Part shown: in pieces, positions 47,213 through 56,984 of the stretch
Layout: each line of letters starts with the position of its first letter
Numbering within the stretch: position 1 is the stretch's first letter
From: Undibacterium sp. KW1
Lineage (GTDB): Bacteria > Pseudomonadota > Gammaproteobacteria > Burkholderiales > Burkholderiaceae_D
Length of the DNA: 64,000 nucleotides
NCBI RefSeq assembly: GCF_009937955.1
Contig: NZ_AP018439.1
Coordinates: 124,001-188,000 of the forward strand
Reading direction: 5' to 3'
Notes under the pieces: model-generated
Told to the model about the DNA's origin: nothing
Seen by the model: only the letters and a program-made list of their open reading frames with translations
The model's database searches: none
Made by a program: the position numbers and the translations under genes

Positions 47213-49246
47213 ATGCCAGGCCAAGTGGAATTATCCAGAATTGCTCTATACCGCGCCATGGTAGAGCAAGCTTTGGATGCGTTGCTGGTCATGGAAGGTG
47301 GTGTTTTCATTGACTGCAATCCCAGTGCCGAGAAAATGTTTGGCTTTTCAAGAGAGCAATTACTTTCCAGTGCGCCTGTGGATTTATCTGCTGCCACACA
47401 ATTTGACGGCCAGGATTCCCTGGTTGCCGCCAACCGTTACATCGAGCTTACCCTGGCGGGGCAGCCCCAGCGCTTTGAATGGGCTTCACGCCGGGCTGAT
47501 GGTAATTTATTCACTTCTGAAGTAGCTTTAAACCTTCTTGAAGACCATGGCAGGCGATGCATTATTGCTGCGGTACGTGATATTTCTGAACGCAAGCAGG
47601 CCGAGCTGAAGGCGCGCAAGAAAAATGAAAAGCTGCGCGTTTTACTTGAAAATTTTCCCGGCGGCGTCTCCCTGATTGATGAAAATCTCAGGTTCGTCGC
47701 CTGGAATGAAGAATTATTGCGCATGCTGGATTTGCCCGCCGCGCTGTTCGAGGGCAGGCAGCCGCTAGTCAGCGAGATATTCGAGGCCAATATCAGGCGC
47801 GGGGAATATGGTGAATTCAGCAGTGCCAGCGATGAAGATAAGCTGGCCAAGCTCATGGCCATCATACAAAGTGACAAGCCCTATTTCTATGAGCGTATAC
47901 GTTCTGATGGCAGCATCATTGAAGTGCGTGGTGTCCCGGTAGATGGTGGGGGCGTAGTTACGACTTGTCTCGACGTGACAGCCAAACGCCGTATAGAAAT
48001 CGAATTCCACAAACAGTCATTATTCCTCAAGGCAGTGCTGGAACACATGCCTCAGGGCCTGAGCGTGTTTGATGAACAACTGAAACTGTATTTATGGAAC
48101 CAGGGCTTCCTCGACGTGCTTGACTATCATCCTGATGCGATCTACGAGGGCGTGCCATTTGAAGATTTATTGCGCATCATGGCGACGCGTGGTGAGTATG
48201 GTGAAGGTGATATAGAAGAACTCATCAATACCCGCCTGAGCCTGGCAAGACAGTTTCAGGCCCACCAGTTTGAGCGCGTAAGGCCAAATGCCCACACCCA
48301 TCTGGTGCAAGGCAGGCCCATTCATGAAAACGGCAAGCTGCAGGGCTTTGTCACCACTTATACCGATATTACTGAACTCAAAAAAGTACAGACCGCCTTG
48401 TCGAAAGCCAATGCGCTGCTGGAACAGAATATCACAGAGCGCACGACCGAACTGCGCCATACCCAGGATGATCTGATGCGCAGTGAGAAACTGGCTGCCA
48501 TGGGGGCACTGGTAGCCAGTGTTGCACATGAACTTAATACACCTATCGGTAACAGCCTGCTGACTGCCAGTACCCTGCGTGCGAGAACCCGGGAGTTCGC
48601 CCAGAAAATAAGTGATGGCAATATCCGTCGCTCTGACCTCACAGCCTATCTCCAGACCGCGCAACATGCCAGTGAGCTCATCGAACATGGCTTGAACAAT
48701 GCGGCTGACCTGGTGGCCAGTTTCAAGCAAGTGGCAGTAGATCAGGCCAGTTCCAAGCGCCGCCGTTTTCAGCTCAACAAGGTTTGCCATGATGTGATTG
48801 CCACCATGATGGCCAAGATACGCCAGGCGGGTCTGCAGATCAGTGTGGATATCCCTGAGCATATAGAGCTAGACAGCTTCCCAGGCCCACTGGACCAGGT
48901 GATCTGTAACCTGATTGACAATGCCATCCTGCATGCCTTTGAAGGCAAGCCTGATGGCCAGATCTGTATCAGTGCCACCATGCTCGGGCAGGACAGGGTA
49001 GAACTGCGTTTTGACGATAATGGTGTCGGCATACCTGCAGAAAACCTGGGCCGCGTATTTGATCCCTTCTTCACTACCAAGCTGGGGCAGGGCGGTACCG
49101 GGCTGGGCATGAATATCGTCTATAACATCGTCACCAGCCTGCTGGGAGGTGACATGCGCATAGAAAGTGAAGAGGGGGCAGGTACCAGTTTCATCATGCA
49201 AATCCCCCTGGTCGCAACTGTCAATGACACAGGGCCTGCTGACTAA
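47213..49246 (+). CDS. Orphan PAS-domain sensor histidine kinase
   Basis: A soluble kinase of about 677 residues. Three PAS units come first ([70 protein letters not shown], the last two of PAS_7 type). A helical linker and a HisKA-like domain follow with the phospho-His in [13 protein letters not shown] (about 439), then an ATPase domain with [30 protein letters not shown] and [11 protein letters not shown]. No membrane helix and no adjacent response regulator. Start chosen at 47213 after AGGGAC; the frame is open from 47180. Confidence 0.9.
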   Translation: MPGQVELSRIALYRAMVEQALDALLVMEGGVFIDCNPSAEKMFGFSREQLLSSAPVDLSAATQFDGQDSLVAANRYIELTLAGQPQRFEWASRRADGNLFTSEVALNLLEDHGRRCIIAAVRDISERKQAELKARKKNEKLRVLLENFPGGVSLIDENLRFVAWNEELLRMLDLPAALFEGRQPLVSEIFEANIRRGEYGEFSSASDEDKLAKLMAIIQSDKPYFYERIRSDGSIIEVRGVPVDGGGVVTTCLDVTAKRRIEIEFHKQSLFLKAVLEHMPQGLSVFDEQLKLYLWNQGFLDVLDYHPDAIYEGVPFEDLLRIMATRGEYGEGDIEELINTRLSLARQFQAHQFERVRPNAHTHLVQGRPIHENGKLQGFVTTYTDITELKKVQTALSKANALLEQNITERTTELRHTQDDLMRSEKLAAMGALVASVAHELNTPIGNSLLTASTLRARTREFAQKISDGNIRRSDLTAYLQTAQHASELIEHGLNNAADLVASFKQVAVDQASSKRRRFQLNKVCHDVIATMMAKIRQAGLQISVDIPEHIELDSFPGPLDQVICNLIDNAILHAFEGKPDGQICISATMLGQDRVELRFDDNGVGIPAENLGRVFDPFFTTKLGQGGTGLGMNIVYNIVTSLLGGDMRIESEEGAGTSFIMQIPLVATVNDTGPAD

Positions 49247-49320
49247 GCTACTCGGGTATTGCCAGTTTCAGGCATGTGGTCGGCTATACTGTCTTTCTTT
49301 TTGCATCAAGAAAGTCCAGC

Positions 49321-49662
49321 ATGTCTCAATTCCCAGCTTGCCCAGTCTGCTCCATGGAAAACACCTATCCTGACGGCGATAATTACATTTGTGCCGATTG
49401 CGCACATGAATGGCCTATGCAGGCTGCCGCTGTTGCTGACGACAGTGATGATCGCATAGTCAGGGATGCCAACGGTAACGTGCTGGCAGATGGCGATGCT
49501 GTCGTCCTCATCAAGGACCTTAAAGTCAAAGGCTCATCTACTACCCTGAAGATGGGCAGCAAGGTCAAAAGCATACGTCTGGTCAGCGGCGACCATGAAG
49601 TCGATTGTAAAATGGATGCAGGCAATTTCATGTTGAAAGCCTGTTACCTCAAAAAGGTCTGA
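49321..49662 (+). CDS. yjdM: YjdM/PhnA zinc-ribbon protein
   Basis: A 113-residue protein with an N-terminal zinc ribbon ([25 protein letters not shown], four Cys) and the conserved PhnA domain ([53 protein letters not shown]). Called alkylphosphonate utilisation protein in databases, but its actual role is not settled and no phn genes are near. The start at 49321 gives the usual length. Confidence 0.92.
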   Translation: MSQFPACPVCSMENTYPDGDNYICADCAHEWPMQAAAVADDSDDRIVRDANGNVLADGDAVVLIKDLKVKGSSTTLKMGSKVKSIRLVSGDHEVDCKMDAGNFMLKACYLKKV

Positions 49663-49708
49663 TCCAAGTCTGATCCAGGATTGAAGTAAGTCTGATAGGG
49701 AGCAATGC

Positions 49709-50347
49709 ATGCGGCACATACTGGTCTATGGCGATTCCATGTCCTGGGGCTTGATCCCGACAACACGCAAGCGCCTGAATTTTGAAGAGCGCTGGCCTGG
49801 TGTGCTTGAGATAGCTTTGAATAGCGCCGACAAGCATGTGCGTGTGGTCGAAGATTGCCTGAATGGCCGCCGCACTGTCTGGGAAGACCCGTTCAAGCCA
49901 GGTCGCAATGGCTCGCAAGGTCTGGCGCAACGCATAGAGACCCTGACCCCCTTGTCGCTGGTAGTCGTCATGCTCGGTGTGAATGATTTCCAGTCCATGC
50001 ATCAGAATAATGCCTGGTTGTCTGCGCAGGGCCTGGCCGTCATCATCAATACCATACGCCAGGCACCGGTAGAGCCGGGTATGCAAATCCCGCCCATACT
50101 CATCGTCGCACCACCCATGCCGTATGACCCCAAGGGCATGATAGCGCCCAAGTTTGTCGGTTGCGAAGAAAAGTGCGAAGGTCTGGCCGAAGCTTATAAA
50201 GAAGTAGCAGCCGCTGCAGGCTGCCATTTCTTTGATGCAGGCAGTGTCGTGACATGCAGCGAATATGATGGCGTGCACCTGGATGCAGACCAGCATCTTA
50301 TCCTGGGCTGGGAACTGGTCGGTGTCGTTTCTTCTATCTTGAAATAG
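49709..50347 (+). CDS. SGNH/GDSL-family hydrolase
   Basis: A 212-residue esterase-like enzyme with block I GDSMSWGL (Ser10), the VMLGVNDF block III Asn, and block V DGVHLDADQH with the Asp/His pair. No signal peptide, so likely cytoplasmic; close relatives are called arylesterases. It starts 47 bp after yjdM and is followed within four bases by the NTF2-like gene. Confidence 0.9.
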   Translation: MRHILVYGDSMSWGLIPTTRKRLNFEERWPGVLEIALNSADKHVRVVEDCLNGRRTVWEDPFKPGRNGSQGLAQRIETLTPLSLVVVMLGVNDFQSMHQNNAWLSAQGLAVIINTIRQAPVEPGMQIPPILIVAPPMPYDPKGMIAPKFVGCEEKCEGLAEAYKEVAAAAGCHFFDAGSVVTCSEYDGVHLDADQHLILGWELVGVVSSILK

Positions 50348-50353
50348 TCTGTG

Positions 50354-50785
50354 ATGAACGCTGATTTGCATGCCATACAAAACCTGCTGGCAAGGTTTGC
50401 CAACAGCTTTGACCTCAAGGACTGGGATGCACTGTGCAACTGCCTCAGCGATACGATATATACGGATTACTCAGATTTACGCGGTACCCCACCAGAGCAG
50501 ATGAGCAATCAGCGCTATGCAGAATTACGCCGCATCGCCCTGCAAGACTTGCAGACCCATCATCTGAGCGGCAATACTGAAATTGAATTGAACGATGCTG
50601 CTGCAAACGCAAAAGTCTCTAGCATTATTTTTCGCAAGAATAAAGACGGCCAGACCCTGCATACGCATTGCCTGTATCAATTTGGCTTGAGTAAATCCAG
50701 TGGGCAATGGCTGATCAATTCCATAGTCCAGAAAGTATTCTGGAGTGATGGCCAGACTGCGATACATGCCGGTATCGTCAAATAA
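50354..50785 (+). CDS. NTF2/SnoaL-like protein
   Basis: About 143 residues of SnoaL_4-type fold: ADLHAIQNLLARFANSFDLKDWDALCNCLSDTIYTDYSDLRG. No signal peptide. The ATG at 50354 lies seven bases after the SGNH hydrolase stop, so it is probably cotranscribed. Function unknown. A strong terminator begins at its stop codon. Confidence 0.82.
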   Translation: MNADLHAIQNLLARFANSFDLKDWDALCNCLSDTIYTDYSDLRGTPPEQMSNQRYAELRRIALQDLQTHHLSGNTEIELNDAAANAKVSSIIFRKNKDGQTLHTHCLYQFGLSKSSGQWLINSIVQKVFWSDGQTAIHAGIVK

Positions 50786-50814
50786 CAAAGCCACCCTTGA
50801 GGTGGCTTTGTTAT
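50782..50814. terminator. Bidirectional hairpin terminator
   Basis: Perfect 14-bp arms (50782-50795 with 50801-50814) around CTTGA lie between convergent genes. A second hairpin GGCCAGA/TCTGGCC follows at 50824-50841. Confidence 0.85.
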
Positions 50815-50858
50815 CGCGCTAAAAGGCCAGATGTGTCTGGCCAAATGCAAGGTGCTGA

Positions 50859-52781
50859 TCAGGCAAATTGTATCTGCCCATCGTAAATGCCTACGAGTGT
50901 AATCGCCGCAGAAATATCAGTGGCTGTCACAGCAGACGCAATCGCGATGCCATTCGTGATGGATGCCTCAGGCGTCAGGAAATTCAAGCCCCATTCTACG
51001 GCGAACTGATTGGCGACTTTGATTTTATTATCGAGCAAATTGACGACCCAGCCCCAGGTCGCGTCTCCTGTGAATGCGCGTGCACCGGCGAGTACGGCAC
51101 TGACCATCGAGCCACGGCTCTGTATGCCGGTATCGAGTTCATTGAGCCAGTATTTGAGGCCCGCCGCATCTGCGCCGTCTGCCCTGCCCATGGCATTCTT
51201 GTAAATGATATTGATAAAATCAGTATTGCTGAGGCTGGCGCTGTAACCGGTCTGTGCCGGGTATTGTGCAGCCGCCAGGAAGAAGGCATCGCCTATCTGT
51301 TTGAAGCTCATGCCTCCCTTGAATTGGTTGATCCAGTAGTCGAGGCCATCCGCATCAGGTACGCGGTTGAAGTAGGCGACATACAATTCTTCCAGCGCCT
51401 TCAATTCTGTTGTCTTGATGGTATGCGCATTGTCATACACGGTGGTGTTGACGATATAGTCAGTGAACTGGATTTTTTCTACATTGTGGGCAGCCCAGTA
51501 AGCCGCATTCTGGTTACCCAGCAACATGGTGTTGTTGCCGATTTCCCAGACAAAATAACTGCCGCCACCTGTACCGAGTTTGGCACCGATGACCAGGGTA
51601 TCGGTGCCCGCTCCGCCATCAATGTAGTCATAGCGCACAGACTGAGGTGCACTCAGGCCTATCGTATTATTGCTGCCATCAAACTGGTAAATAGTGTTAT
51701 TGGCATTCAGGCTACTGCTGGCACCGCTGACATTGATGATGGTCTTATCCAGCGTGGTGGTTTCTGTTTGCTGCGTGGTGTTCAGGTTCTTGCGTATGTA
51801 GCCGGTATTGTCTATGGTCGTCAGGCTCAGGCTGGCACCAGCCTTATAGGCACCGGAACCATAGGCATCAAAGTAGAGCTTATCTGTGGTATTGACCGTG
51901 TTGCCAGCTATCTTCCAGGTATAAGCCAGCAAATTCGCATCTGGTACTGATGGTTGGTAAATGCCGGGTATGCTGGAATACAGATCGAGGTAATCGCCAA
52001 TGGCGGCATAATATTTGAGGGCAAAGGCTTCTTTTTCAGGCGCGCTGAAGGCCACGCCCAGGTGATTCATTTTTGAATCCTGGGTTGCACGCCAGATACC
52101 AGTGCTGCGGTAATAGCCACCCTGATAAGTACCTACCACGCCAAGATCACCGTCCTGAAAACCCAGCCAGGCAGACCATGGTATGCGGCTCAGTGAATCG
52201 GTCACGTGCGGGCTGGCCAGGAAGCCGGGATCGGTCAGAGGGTAGTTGCTGGCATTTGCGGTATCGACATATTCGTCCTGCAAGCCAGCAAAGCTGTGGC
52301 CTATTTCATGCAGTACGACTTCGGCAGACGAAATATTCCCGGCAGATGCCCAGGCGATGGAACCGCCAGCACCGCCATATAATGCTGTATTGACCAGTAC
52401 GACAACGAGTTCGTGCGCATCACTGGCGACTGCGCTGTTGACATAAGACGTTACCTTGGAAATGTCACCATACAGCAAACGCCCGTCACTGAGATGTTGG
52501 CTCGCATCAAAATAGGTATTGACGCTGATATTCTGGTTGGGCTGGTCCGTACCTGATTGCGCAGAGGCGACAAAAATGGCGCTCGCATTGAACAGGTTCT
52601 TGTATGGCGAGAATGGCGCATTCAGTTTGGCATTCGAATCACCCAGCATATTGTCGAGGAATTTTTGCGCATCTGCCAAAAACTTGGCGCGCTCGGCAGC
52701 CGTATAACCTTCAGCAACGAAGACGATATCAACGCGGTTTTTGCTGCTGCCGGTATTTAGTAAGGGGGTGACGTCTGCCAT
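50859..52781 (-). CDS. M64-type metallopeptidase with DUF4214 C-terminal domain
   Basis: A protein of about 640 residues. The N-terminal half is a peptidase M64 (IgA-peptidase-like) domain: NRVDIVFVAEGYTAAERAKFLADA and the zinc motif HEIGHSFAGLQDEYVD (about residue 160). The C-terminal region is DUF4214-like (ALEELYVAYFNRVPDADGLDYWINQF, IYKNAMGRADGADAAGLKYWLNEL), a domain found in secreted and surface-layer-type proteins. No N-terminal signal peptide, which fits export by a type I system through the C-terminus. Start set at 52781 after AAGG. The substrate is unknown; no type I secretion genes are in this window. Confidence 0.85.
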   Translation of the reverse strand: MADVTPLLNTGSSKNRVDIVFVAEGYTAAERAKFLADAQKFLDNMLGDSNAKLNAPFSPYKNLFNASAIFVASAQSGTDQPNQNISVNTYFDASQHLSDGRLLYGDISKVTSYVNSAVASDAHELVVVLVNTALYGGAGGSIAWASAGNISSAEVVLHEIGHSFAGLQDEYVDTANASNYPLTDPGFLASPHVTDSLSRIPWSAWLGFQDGDLGVVGTYQGGYYRSTGIWRATQDSKMNHLGVAFSAPEKEAFALKYYAAIGDYLDLYSSIPGIYQPSVPDANLLAYTWKIAGNTVNTTDKLYFDAYGSGAYKAGASLSLTTIDNTGYIRKNLNTTQQTETTTLDKTIINVSGASSSLNANNTIYQFDGSNNTIGLSAPQSVRYDYIDGGAGTDTLVIGAKLGTGGGSYFVWEIGNNTMLLGNQNAAYWAAHNVEKIQFTDYIVNTTVYDNAHTIKTTELKALEELYVAYFNRVPDADGLDYWINQFKGGMSFKQIGDAFFLAAAQYPAQTGYSASLSNTDFINIIYKNAMGRADGADAAGLKYWLNELDTGIQSRGSMVSAVLAGARAFTGDATWGWVVNLLDNKIKVANQFAVEWGLNFLTPEASITNGIAIASAVTATDISAAITLVGIYDGQIQFA

Positions 52782-53034
52782 GATGGGTGAGCCTTGTAGA
52801 TAGAAGCGCACTTTCCTGTGGGCCAGTTGATAATTGCTGCCTTGTCAGGATGTACTTGATAAATATATTAACAAAAAGGACCAACTGCTATCGTACAACA
52901 ACGTGTATGTAGAAAGACATGTATTTCATGTAGGGAATTGCAACAAGTGTTGCAAAATTGAACGCGGGCATGGATGGTTCAATTTCTGGCATGGGCAGTC
53001 TGAAGAAACAAGTGAGCCCAGTCCTTCCCAGTCC

Positions 53035-54522
53035 TTAATAGACATCCCGTTTGTACAATCCCGCCTCAGCCATCTGCTCCAGTTTATCCAGACCCAGCAT
53101 ATTACTCAAGGTCTGGTGCACTTCTTCTGCCATGCCTTGCAGGCTGCCGCACACCAGAATGGCTGCGCCCTGTTCTACCCATGCCGCTATGTCTGCCTGT
53201 TGTTCTTGCAAGGCATGCTGTACGTAGCGACGCTCAGTCTGGTCGCGGGAAAAGCACAGGTTCAGTTTGTTAAGCACACCACAGGCTTGCCAGTCCTGTA
53301 TTTCCTGTCGGTGGAAAAAATCATGCGCCACGTTTCTTTCACCAAAAAACAACCAGTTGCGTAAATGACCACGGGTAGCACGCGCCTTGATATGCGCACG
53401 CAAGCCTGCCAGTCCGGTACCGTTACCTATCAGTATCAGGGGATGGTCTTGTGATGGCATGTGGAAGTTACGGTTTTCACGTATGCGCAATTTGATGCTT
53501 TGTCCGATTTCTGCATGGGCGGTCAGCCAGCCCGAACCTATACCCAGACTGCCATCGGGGCGGTGCATTTGCCGCACCAGCAGTTCCAGTTTGCCATCGG
53601 CAGGCAGGGAGGAAATCGAATAGTCACGATGCGGCAGGACAGGGCGCTCATCAGTGGTATTGTCATTCGCTGTCTGGGGTGGATAGTCAGGGCCAATTTC
53701 TGCGATGTCACCGGCTTGCCAGATATGTTCACTGCCGTTGGTGTTTTGTGCCGGGATACAGGCGATGCGGTAAGCAGGCCCGCCGAGGCTGCCAGGATTG
53801 AGCAATTCTCTCTCGGTCAATATCCATTCCTGATAAGCCGGTTTGCTCCAGTCTGCCATTTCTGTATGGCCGCTGAGCAGACCCAGATAGTGCTGCCAGT
53901 GCCGCAAGGCTGCTTCATCTCCATTATCAACTTCTATCATGTCAAACAGGCTATGTGCGTGCTGGTGCTTGAGCCACAGATCTACCCTGTGCGCAAAAGC
54001 GCAGAATTGCTGATAATGCCTGTCACCGAGCGCCAGTACAGCGAAATGCAAATGCGATAAATCGATTTTCTGACTCATGGTCAGACGGGTAAAGGCCGCT
54101 GCATTGTCAGGCGCATCACCTTCACCGGTAGTGCTGAGTATGAATAAGATGCGGCTGGTCTTGTTTAAAGTCTCAGTTTTGATGGCAGCCAGGCTGCTGA
54201 CTGCAACACTCATACCGGCATCCTGCAGATGCTGTGCAGTTTTGACGGCAATCTGTTCTGCAAAACCAGTCTGGCTTGCATACGCGATCAGGATGTTTTG
54301 TGCATGCGCCTGATTCAGTTCAGTACTAAATCCATGATGCTGCGTGGCCAGTTCATCTTTATGCCTGCGCAGGGTCTGCAGGCAAAAACTCAGATAGCTG
54401 ATAGCGACCAGTGCAGTGCTGTATTGTTTTTGTGCAGGAGAAGGAATAAAAAAGCTGACCAGACACAGGAATGTCAGGGCCAGGCTGATACGCTTCATCC
54501 AGCTTAAAGAGGGCAGGCGCAT
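53035..54522 (-). CDS. Membrane-anchored NADPH flavoreductase (CPR/sulfite-reductase-flavoprotein-like)
   Basis: The 495 residues begin with two membrane helices. A flavodoxin domain follows (ILIAYASQTGFAEQIA; LSTTGEGDAPDN; VLALGDRHYQQFCAFA) and then an FAD/NADP reductase (RDYSISSLPADG for FAD, GNGTGLAGLRAHI and FFGERN for NADPH, ILVCGSLQGMAEEV, ending LYKRDVY). Flavins face the cytosol and electrons would pass into the membrane. In other bacteria this unit is fused to a PepSY membrane domain; here PepSY is encoded separately in the same operon. It starts six bases after apbE. Confidence 0.88.
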   Translation of the reverse strand: MRLPSLSWMKRISLALTFLCLVSFFIPSPAQKQYSTALVAISYLSFCLQTLRRHKDELATQHHGFSTELNQAHAQNILIAYASQTGFAEQIAVKTAQHLQDAGMSVAVSSLAAIKTETLNKTSRILFILSTTGEGDAPDNAAAFTRLTMSQKIDLSHLHFAVLALGDRHYQQFCAFAHRVDLWLKHQHAHSLFDMIEVDNGDEAALRHWQHYLGLLSGHTEMADWSKPAYQEWILTERELLNPGSLGGPAYRIACIPAQNTNGSEHIWQAGDIAEIGPDYPPQTANDNTTDERPVLPHRDYSISSLPADGKLELLVRQMHRPDGSLGIGSGWLTAHAEIGQSIKLRIRENRNFHMPSQDHPLILIGNGTGLAGLRAHIKARATRGHLRNWLFFGERNVAHDFFHRQEIQDWQACGVLNKLNLCFSRDQTERRYVQHALQEQQADIAAWVEQGAAILVCGSLQGMAEEVHQTLSNMLGLDKLEQMAEAGLYKRDVY

Positions 54523-54528
54523 ACGCGA

Positions 54529-55545
54529 TTAATCCAGCATGGCACGCAAGGCCCTGCTCATTTTTTCTTCAAAACCAGACGCGGTTCTTTGCAGGAACAG
54601 GGCCGCGATCTGATGTTGTTCGGCATAGTCCAGACCGGCAGCGCAACCCAGCACCGTCAGCGCAGTAGCCATCGCGTCTGCCACCATGCATTCAGGGTGC
54701 AAGACCGTGACCGAGGCCAGATCATTGTCTGCCGGATAACCCGTGCGCGGATCAAGCGTATGCGCATAGCGGCGGCCATCCTGTTCAAAATACTGACGGT
54801 AATCGCCAGAAGTCGCAATCGACAGGCCATGCAGGGCGACCAGATATTCCTTGTCCAGTTTTTTTGTATTTTCTGCAGGGCTCTCTATTCTGACCCACCA
54901 CGGCGCCTGGTCTTTTTTCATGCCCAGTCCGCGTAACTCTCCACCGAGCTCTATCAGGTAACTGCTGATTTTATTCGCATCAAGATAGCGGGCAATCTGG
55001 TCCAGCGCAAAGCCTTTGGCAATTGAGGATAAGTCCAGCGCGACGCTGCTGGTGCCTGTGCCAGTCTGGCGTATGCGCTGGTTCAGATGATCCAGTTCCA
55101 GTGATTTCCAGTTGCCGCAGCTCAGGGCAAGGTCGATCTCGGTTCGTGAGGGGGCGTCTTCGCGTTTGCCCGCAGGGCCAAAGCCCCACAAATCAACCAG
55201 CTTGCCTGCGGTGATATCATAAGCCCCACCTGTTTGCCGGGACAGGTACAAACTGTAATCGACCAGCTTGAAAAATTCAGCTGGCAAAGATTGCCAGCTA
55301 TTGGCCGCTGCGCGGTTGAACTCGCATAAATGTGAGGATGGGTCCCAGGTACTCATCTGCATGACAACCTGGTTCAGCTCCGCTTCTATACCCGCCTGCA
55401 ATTCGTGCACATCGTGGGCTGGCAGGCAGAGTAGCTGCACAGTCCAGCTGGTGCCCATGCTCAGCCCACTGAGTGTATGGCTGATCGCATGGGCGGGCGG
55501 TACTTGTGGTTCCGCCACATCCAGCGGTATAAAAACACGACGCAT
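54529..55545 (-). CDS. apbE: FAD:protein FMN transferase (ApbE)
   Basis: A 338-residue ApbE: MGTSWTVQLL, WDPSSHLCEFNRAA, TGGAYDITAGKLVDLWGFGP, SSVALDLSSIAKGFALDQIARYL, HTLDPRTGYP and the Mg-binding ADAMATALTVLG. It transfers FMN from FAD to a threonine in an S/T-G-A-T type motif of partner proteins. The DUF2271 protein in the same operon has such a motif. Unusually, no signal peptide or lipobox is visible at the N-terminus, whereas most ApbE proteins act in the periplasm. Confidence 0.92.
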   Translation of the reverse strand: MRRVFIPLDVAEPQVPPAHAISHTLSGLSMGTSWTVQLLCLPAHDVHELQAGIEAELNQVVMQMSTWDPSSHLCEFNRAAANSWQSLPAEFFKLVDYSLYLSRQTGGAYDITAGKLVDLWGFGPAGKREDAPSRTEIDLALSCGNWKSLELDHLNQRIRQTGTGTSSVALDLSSIAKGFALDQIARYLDANKISSYLIELGGELRGLGMKKDQAPWWVRIESPAENTKKLDKEYLVALHGLSIATSGDYRQYFEQDGRRYAHTLDPRTGYPADNDLASVTVLHPECMVADAMATALTVLGCAAGLDYAEQHQIAALFLQRTASGFEEKMSRALRAMLD

Positions 55546-55570
55546 ATTGCTCAGTATTTGTTGCTAAGTA

Positions 55571-55587
55571 TTGATAATGATTATTGA
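55571..55587. promoter_or_regulatory. Fur-box-like site before apbE
   Basis: TTGATAATGATTATTGA approaches the 7-1-7 Fur inverted repeat and overlaps the DUF4198 stop codon, upstream of apbE. It may give the last two genes an iron-controlled promoter of their own. Confidence 0.45.
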
Positions 55588-56390
55588 GGCAAGACTTCCA
55601 GTGTGGCTACATAGCTGGCTACCCTGGATTTGGCCGGAGCCTTGACTTGCTTGTCGTCCTTGATTTCTGCTTCCATCCAGTACATGCCTGCATTTGCCCA
55701 GGTCACGCTGAATTTGCCATCATTATCTGTCACAAAAGTTTTTTCATCGAGCTTCTGGCGGTAACGTACGCCACCAGCTATCAGGGTGACACTGACCTTG
55801 GCTGCCGGTTTGCCATCCAGGGTCAGGCGGAATTGTGCTGTTTCACCGGCGACCAGATCATTCGGGTGAGTGGCGCCACTCAATTCCAGGCCGCTGCCAG
55901 TGATTTCCATCGCTTTACCGCCGGGTTTGCCATTGGTGACGAAGGTTTCAACGCGACCACTGCGTTGTGTGACTTGCAGTTCTTCTGCATTGGCTGGCAC
56001 TTCTTTGGCAAAAGTTTCTGCCGTACCGCGCCAGCGCTTGACCTTGCCTTCTTCTTTGTAACTGGCGAATAGGCCTTCATTCAACAAACCAATTTTATAG
56101 CTGCCAATCTGGCTGAGCTTGACATCGAAACTGCTGCGGTATTTGCCGGTATTGGCATTTTCCGGTTTCAGCGCAGTGCCGTCTGGTGCTGTGATAAACA
56201 GATTATCAAGCTTTAGCGCATTGTGATCAAACACAAACACATCGGTAGCAGCAGCTGCATCGACGGTCACCCATGGGGTATTGCCAGCCACCACAGTTGA
56301 GGATGGCACCAGGAAGGCGCGGTGCGCCTGCGCCGTGAATGCTGCGCAAGCCAGTGCAGAGAACAGAGCGATTTTTTTAAAATTTTTCAT
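55581..56390 (-). CDS. DUF4198 periplasmic protein
   Basis: A 269-residue exported protein (signal peptide to about AQAHRAF, residue 22) of the DUF4198 family: HRAFLVPSSTVVAGNTPWVTVDAA, LDNLFITAPDGT, then a beta domain with LTLDGKPAAKVSVTLIAGGVRYRQ and FSVTWANAGMYWMEAE. Relatives are often found with PepSY, DUF2271 and iron-uptake genes. Biochemical role unknown; metal handling is inferred from context. Confidence 0.87.
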   Translation of the reverse strand: MKNFKKIALFSALACAAFTAQAHRAFLVPSSTVVAGNTPWVTVDAAAATDVFVFDHNALKLDNLFITAPDGTALKPENANTGKYRSSFDVKLSQIGSYKIGLLNEGLFASYKEEGKVKRWRGTAETFAKEVPANAEELQVTQRSGRVETFVTNGKPGGKAMEITGSGLELSGATHPNDLVAGETAQFRLTLDGKPAAKVSVTLIAGGVRYRQKLDEKTFVTDNDGKFSVTWANAGMYWMEAEIKDDKQVKAPAKSRVASYVATLEVLPQ

Positions 56391-56409
56391 GATTATCCTT
56401 GAGCTAGTC

Positions 56410-56928
56410 TTATTTGATCGTCACAGCAATAGTTCCCAGCTCATGGCTACCCTGGGCTTTGAGGTTTTGCTCGCCTTTGGCTTGCCACTGGAACGGAACT
56501 TTAACCACTTCACGGCCACCGCCCTCACGCGCAGCTTCAACGATAAGCTGGTAGTCACCTGCTGGCAGTTTCGCCAATATACCCTTGTCACCGGCAAAAC
56601 TCAGGGTTTGCTCACCGGTAGTACGGGTAGCTCCACTGACGCCTTCGACCGGCATTTGTAATTCACGGCCACTACGGCGCCACCACTGACGCAAATCCTT
56701 CAACCATTTCGTACCTTCATTGTCGCGCTTTTTCAAGTCATACCAGACCGACAGGTTGCCAGCAAATGTCTGGTCTGGTTTTTCCAGCCAGATCGCGACA
56801 TAGGGCTTGTGATATTCAGCCACATTCAAACGTGGCACTTCGACTTTCAAAGTCAGGTCAGCCGCGACGGCATTTATAGCCGGGGCACCCAGCAGACTGG
56901 TGATGGCAAACGGGAGCAATTTACGCAT
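56410..56928 (-). CDS. DUF2271 periplasmic protein with flavinylation motif
   Basis: A 172-residue exported protein (signal peptide to about AVAAD, residue 23) of the DUF2271 family: YHKPYVAIWLEKPDQTFAGNLSVWYD, WLKDLRQWWRRSGRELQMPVEGVSGATRT. The segment EGVSGATR (Ser98-Gly-Ala-Thr101) fits the motif that ApbE modifies with FMN on the threonine, as in NqrC. With apbE three genes on, Thr101 is a good candidate for a covalent FMN, making this a periplasmic flavin carrier. This is inference from motif plus operon. Confidence 0.87.
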   Translation of the reverse strand: MRKLLPFAITSLLGAPAINAVAADLTLKVEVPRLNVAEYHKPYVAIWLEKPDQTFAGNLSVWYDLKKRDNEGTKWLKDLRQWWRRSGRELQMPVEGVSGATRTTGEQTLSFAGDKGILAKLPAGDYQLIVEAAREGGGREVVKVPFQWQAKGEQNLKAQGSHELGTIAVTIK

Positions 56929-56984
56929 GGATAGACAACCTTATTGAGAACAAAGTAAGAACAAAGAATGAACGGTTTTAAATA

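Noticed and set aside
49321..49662. Phosphonate metabolism link between YjdM/PhnA and the PhnZ-like HD gene
   Set aside because: They are 14 kb apart with unrelated genes between, and YjdM is not established as a phosphonate enzyme.
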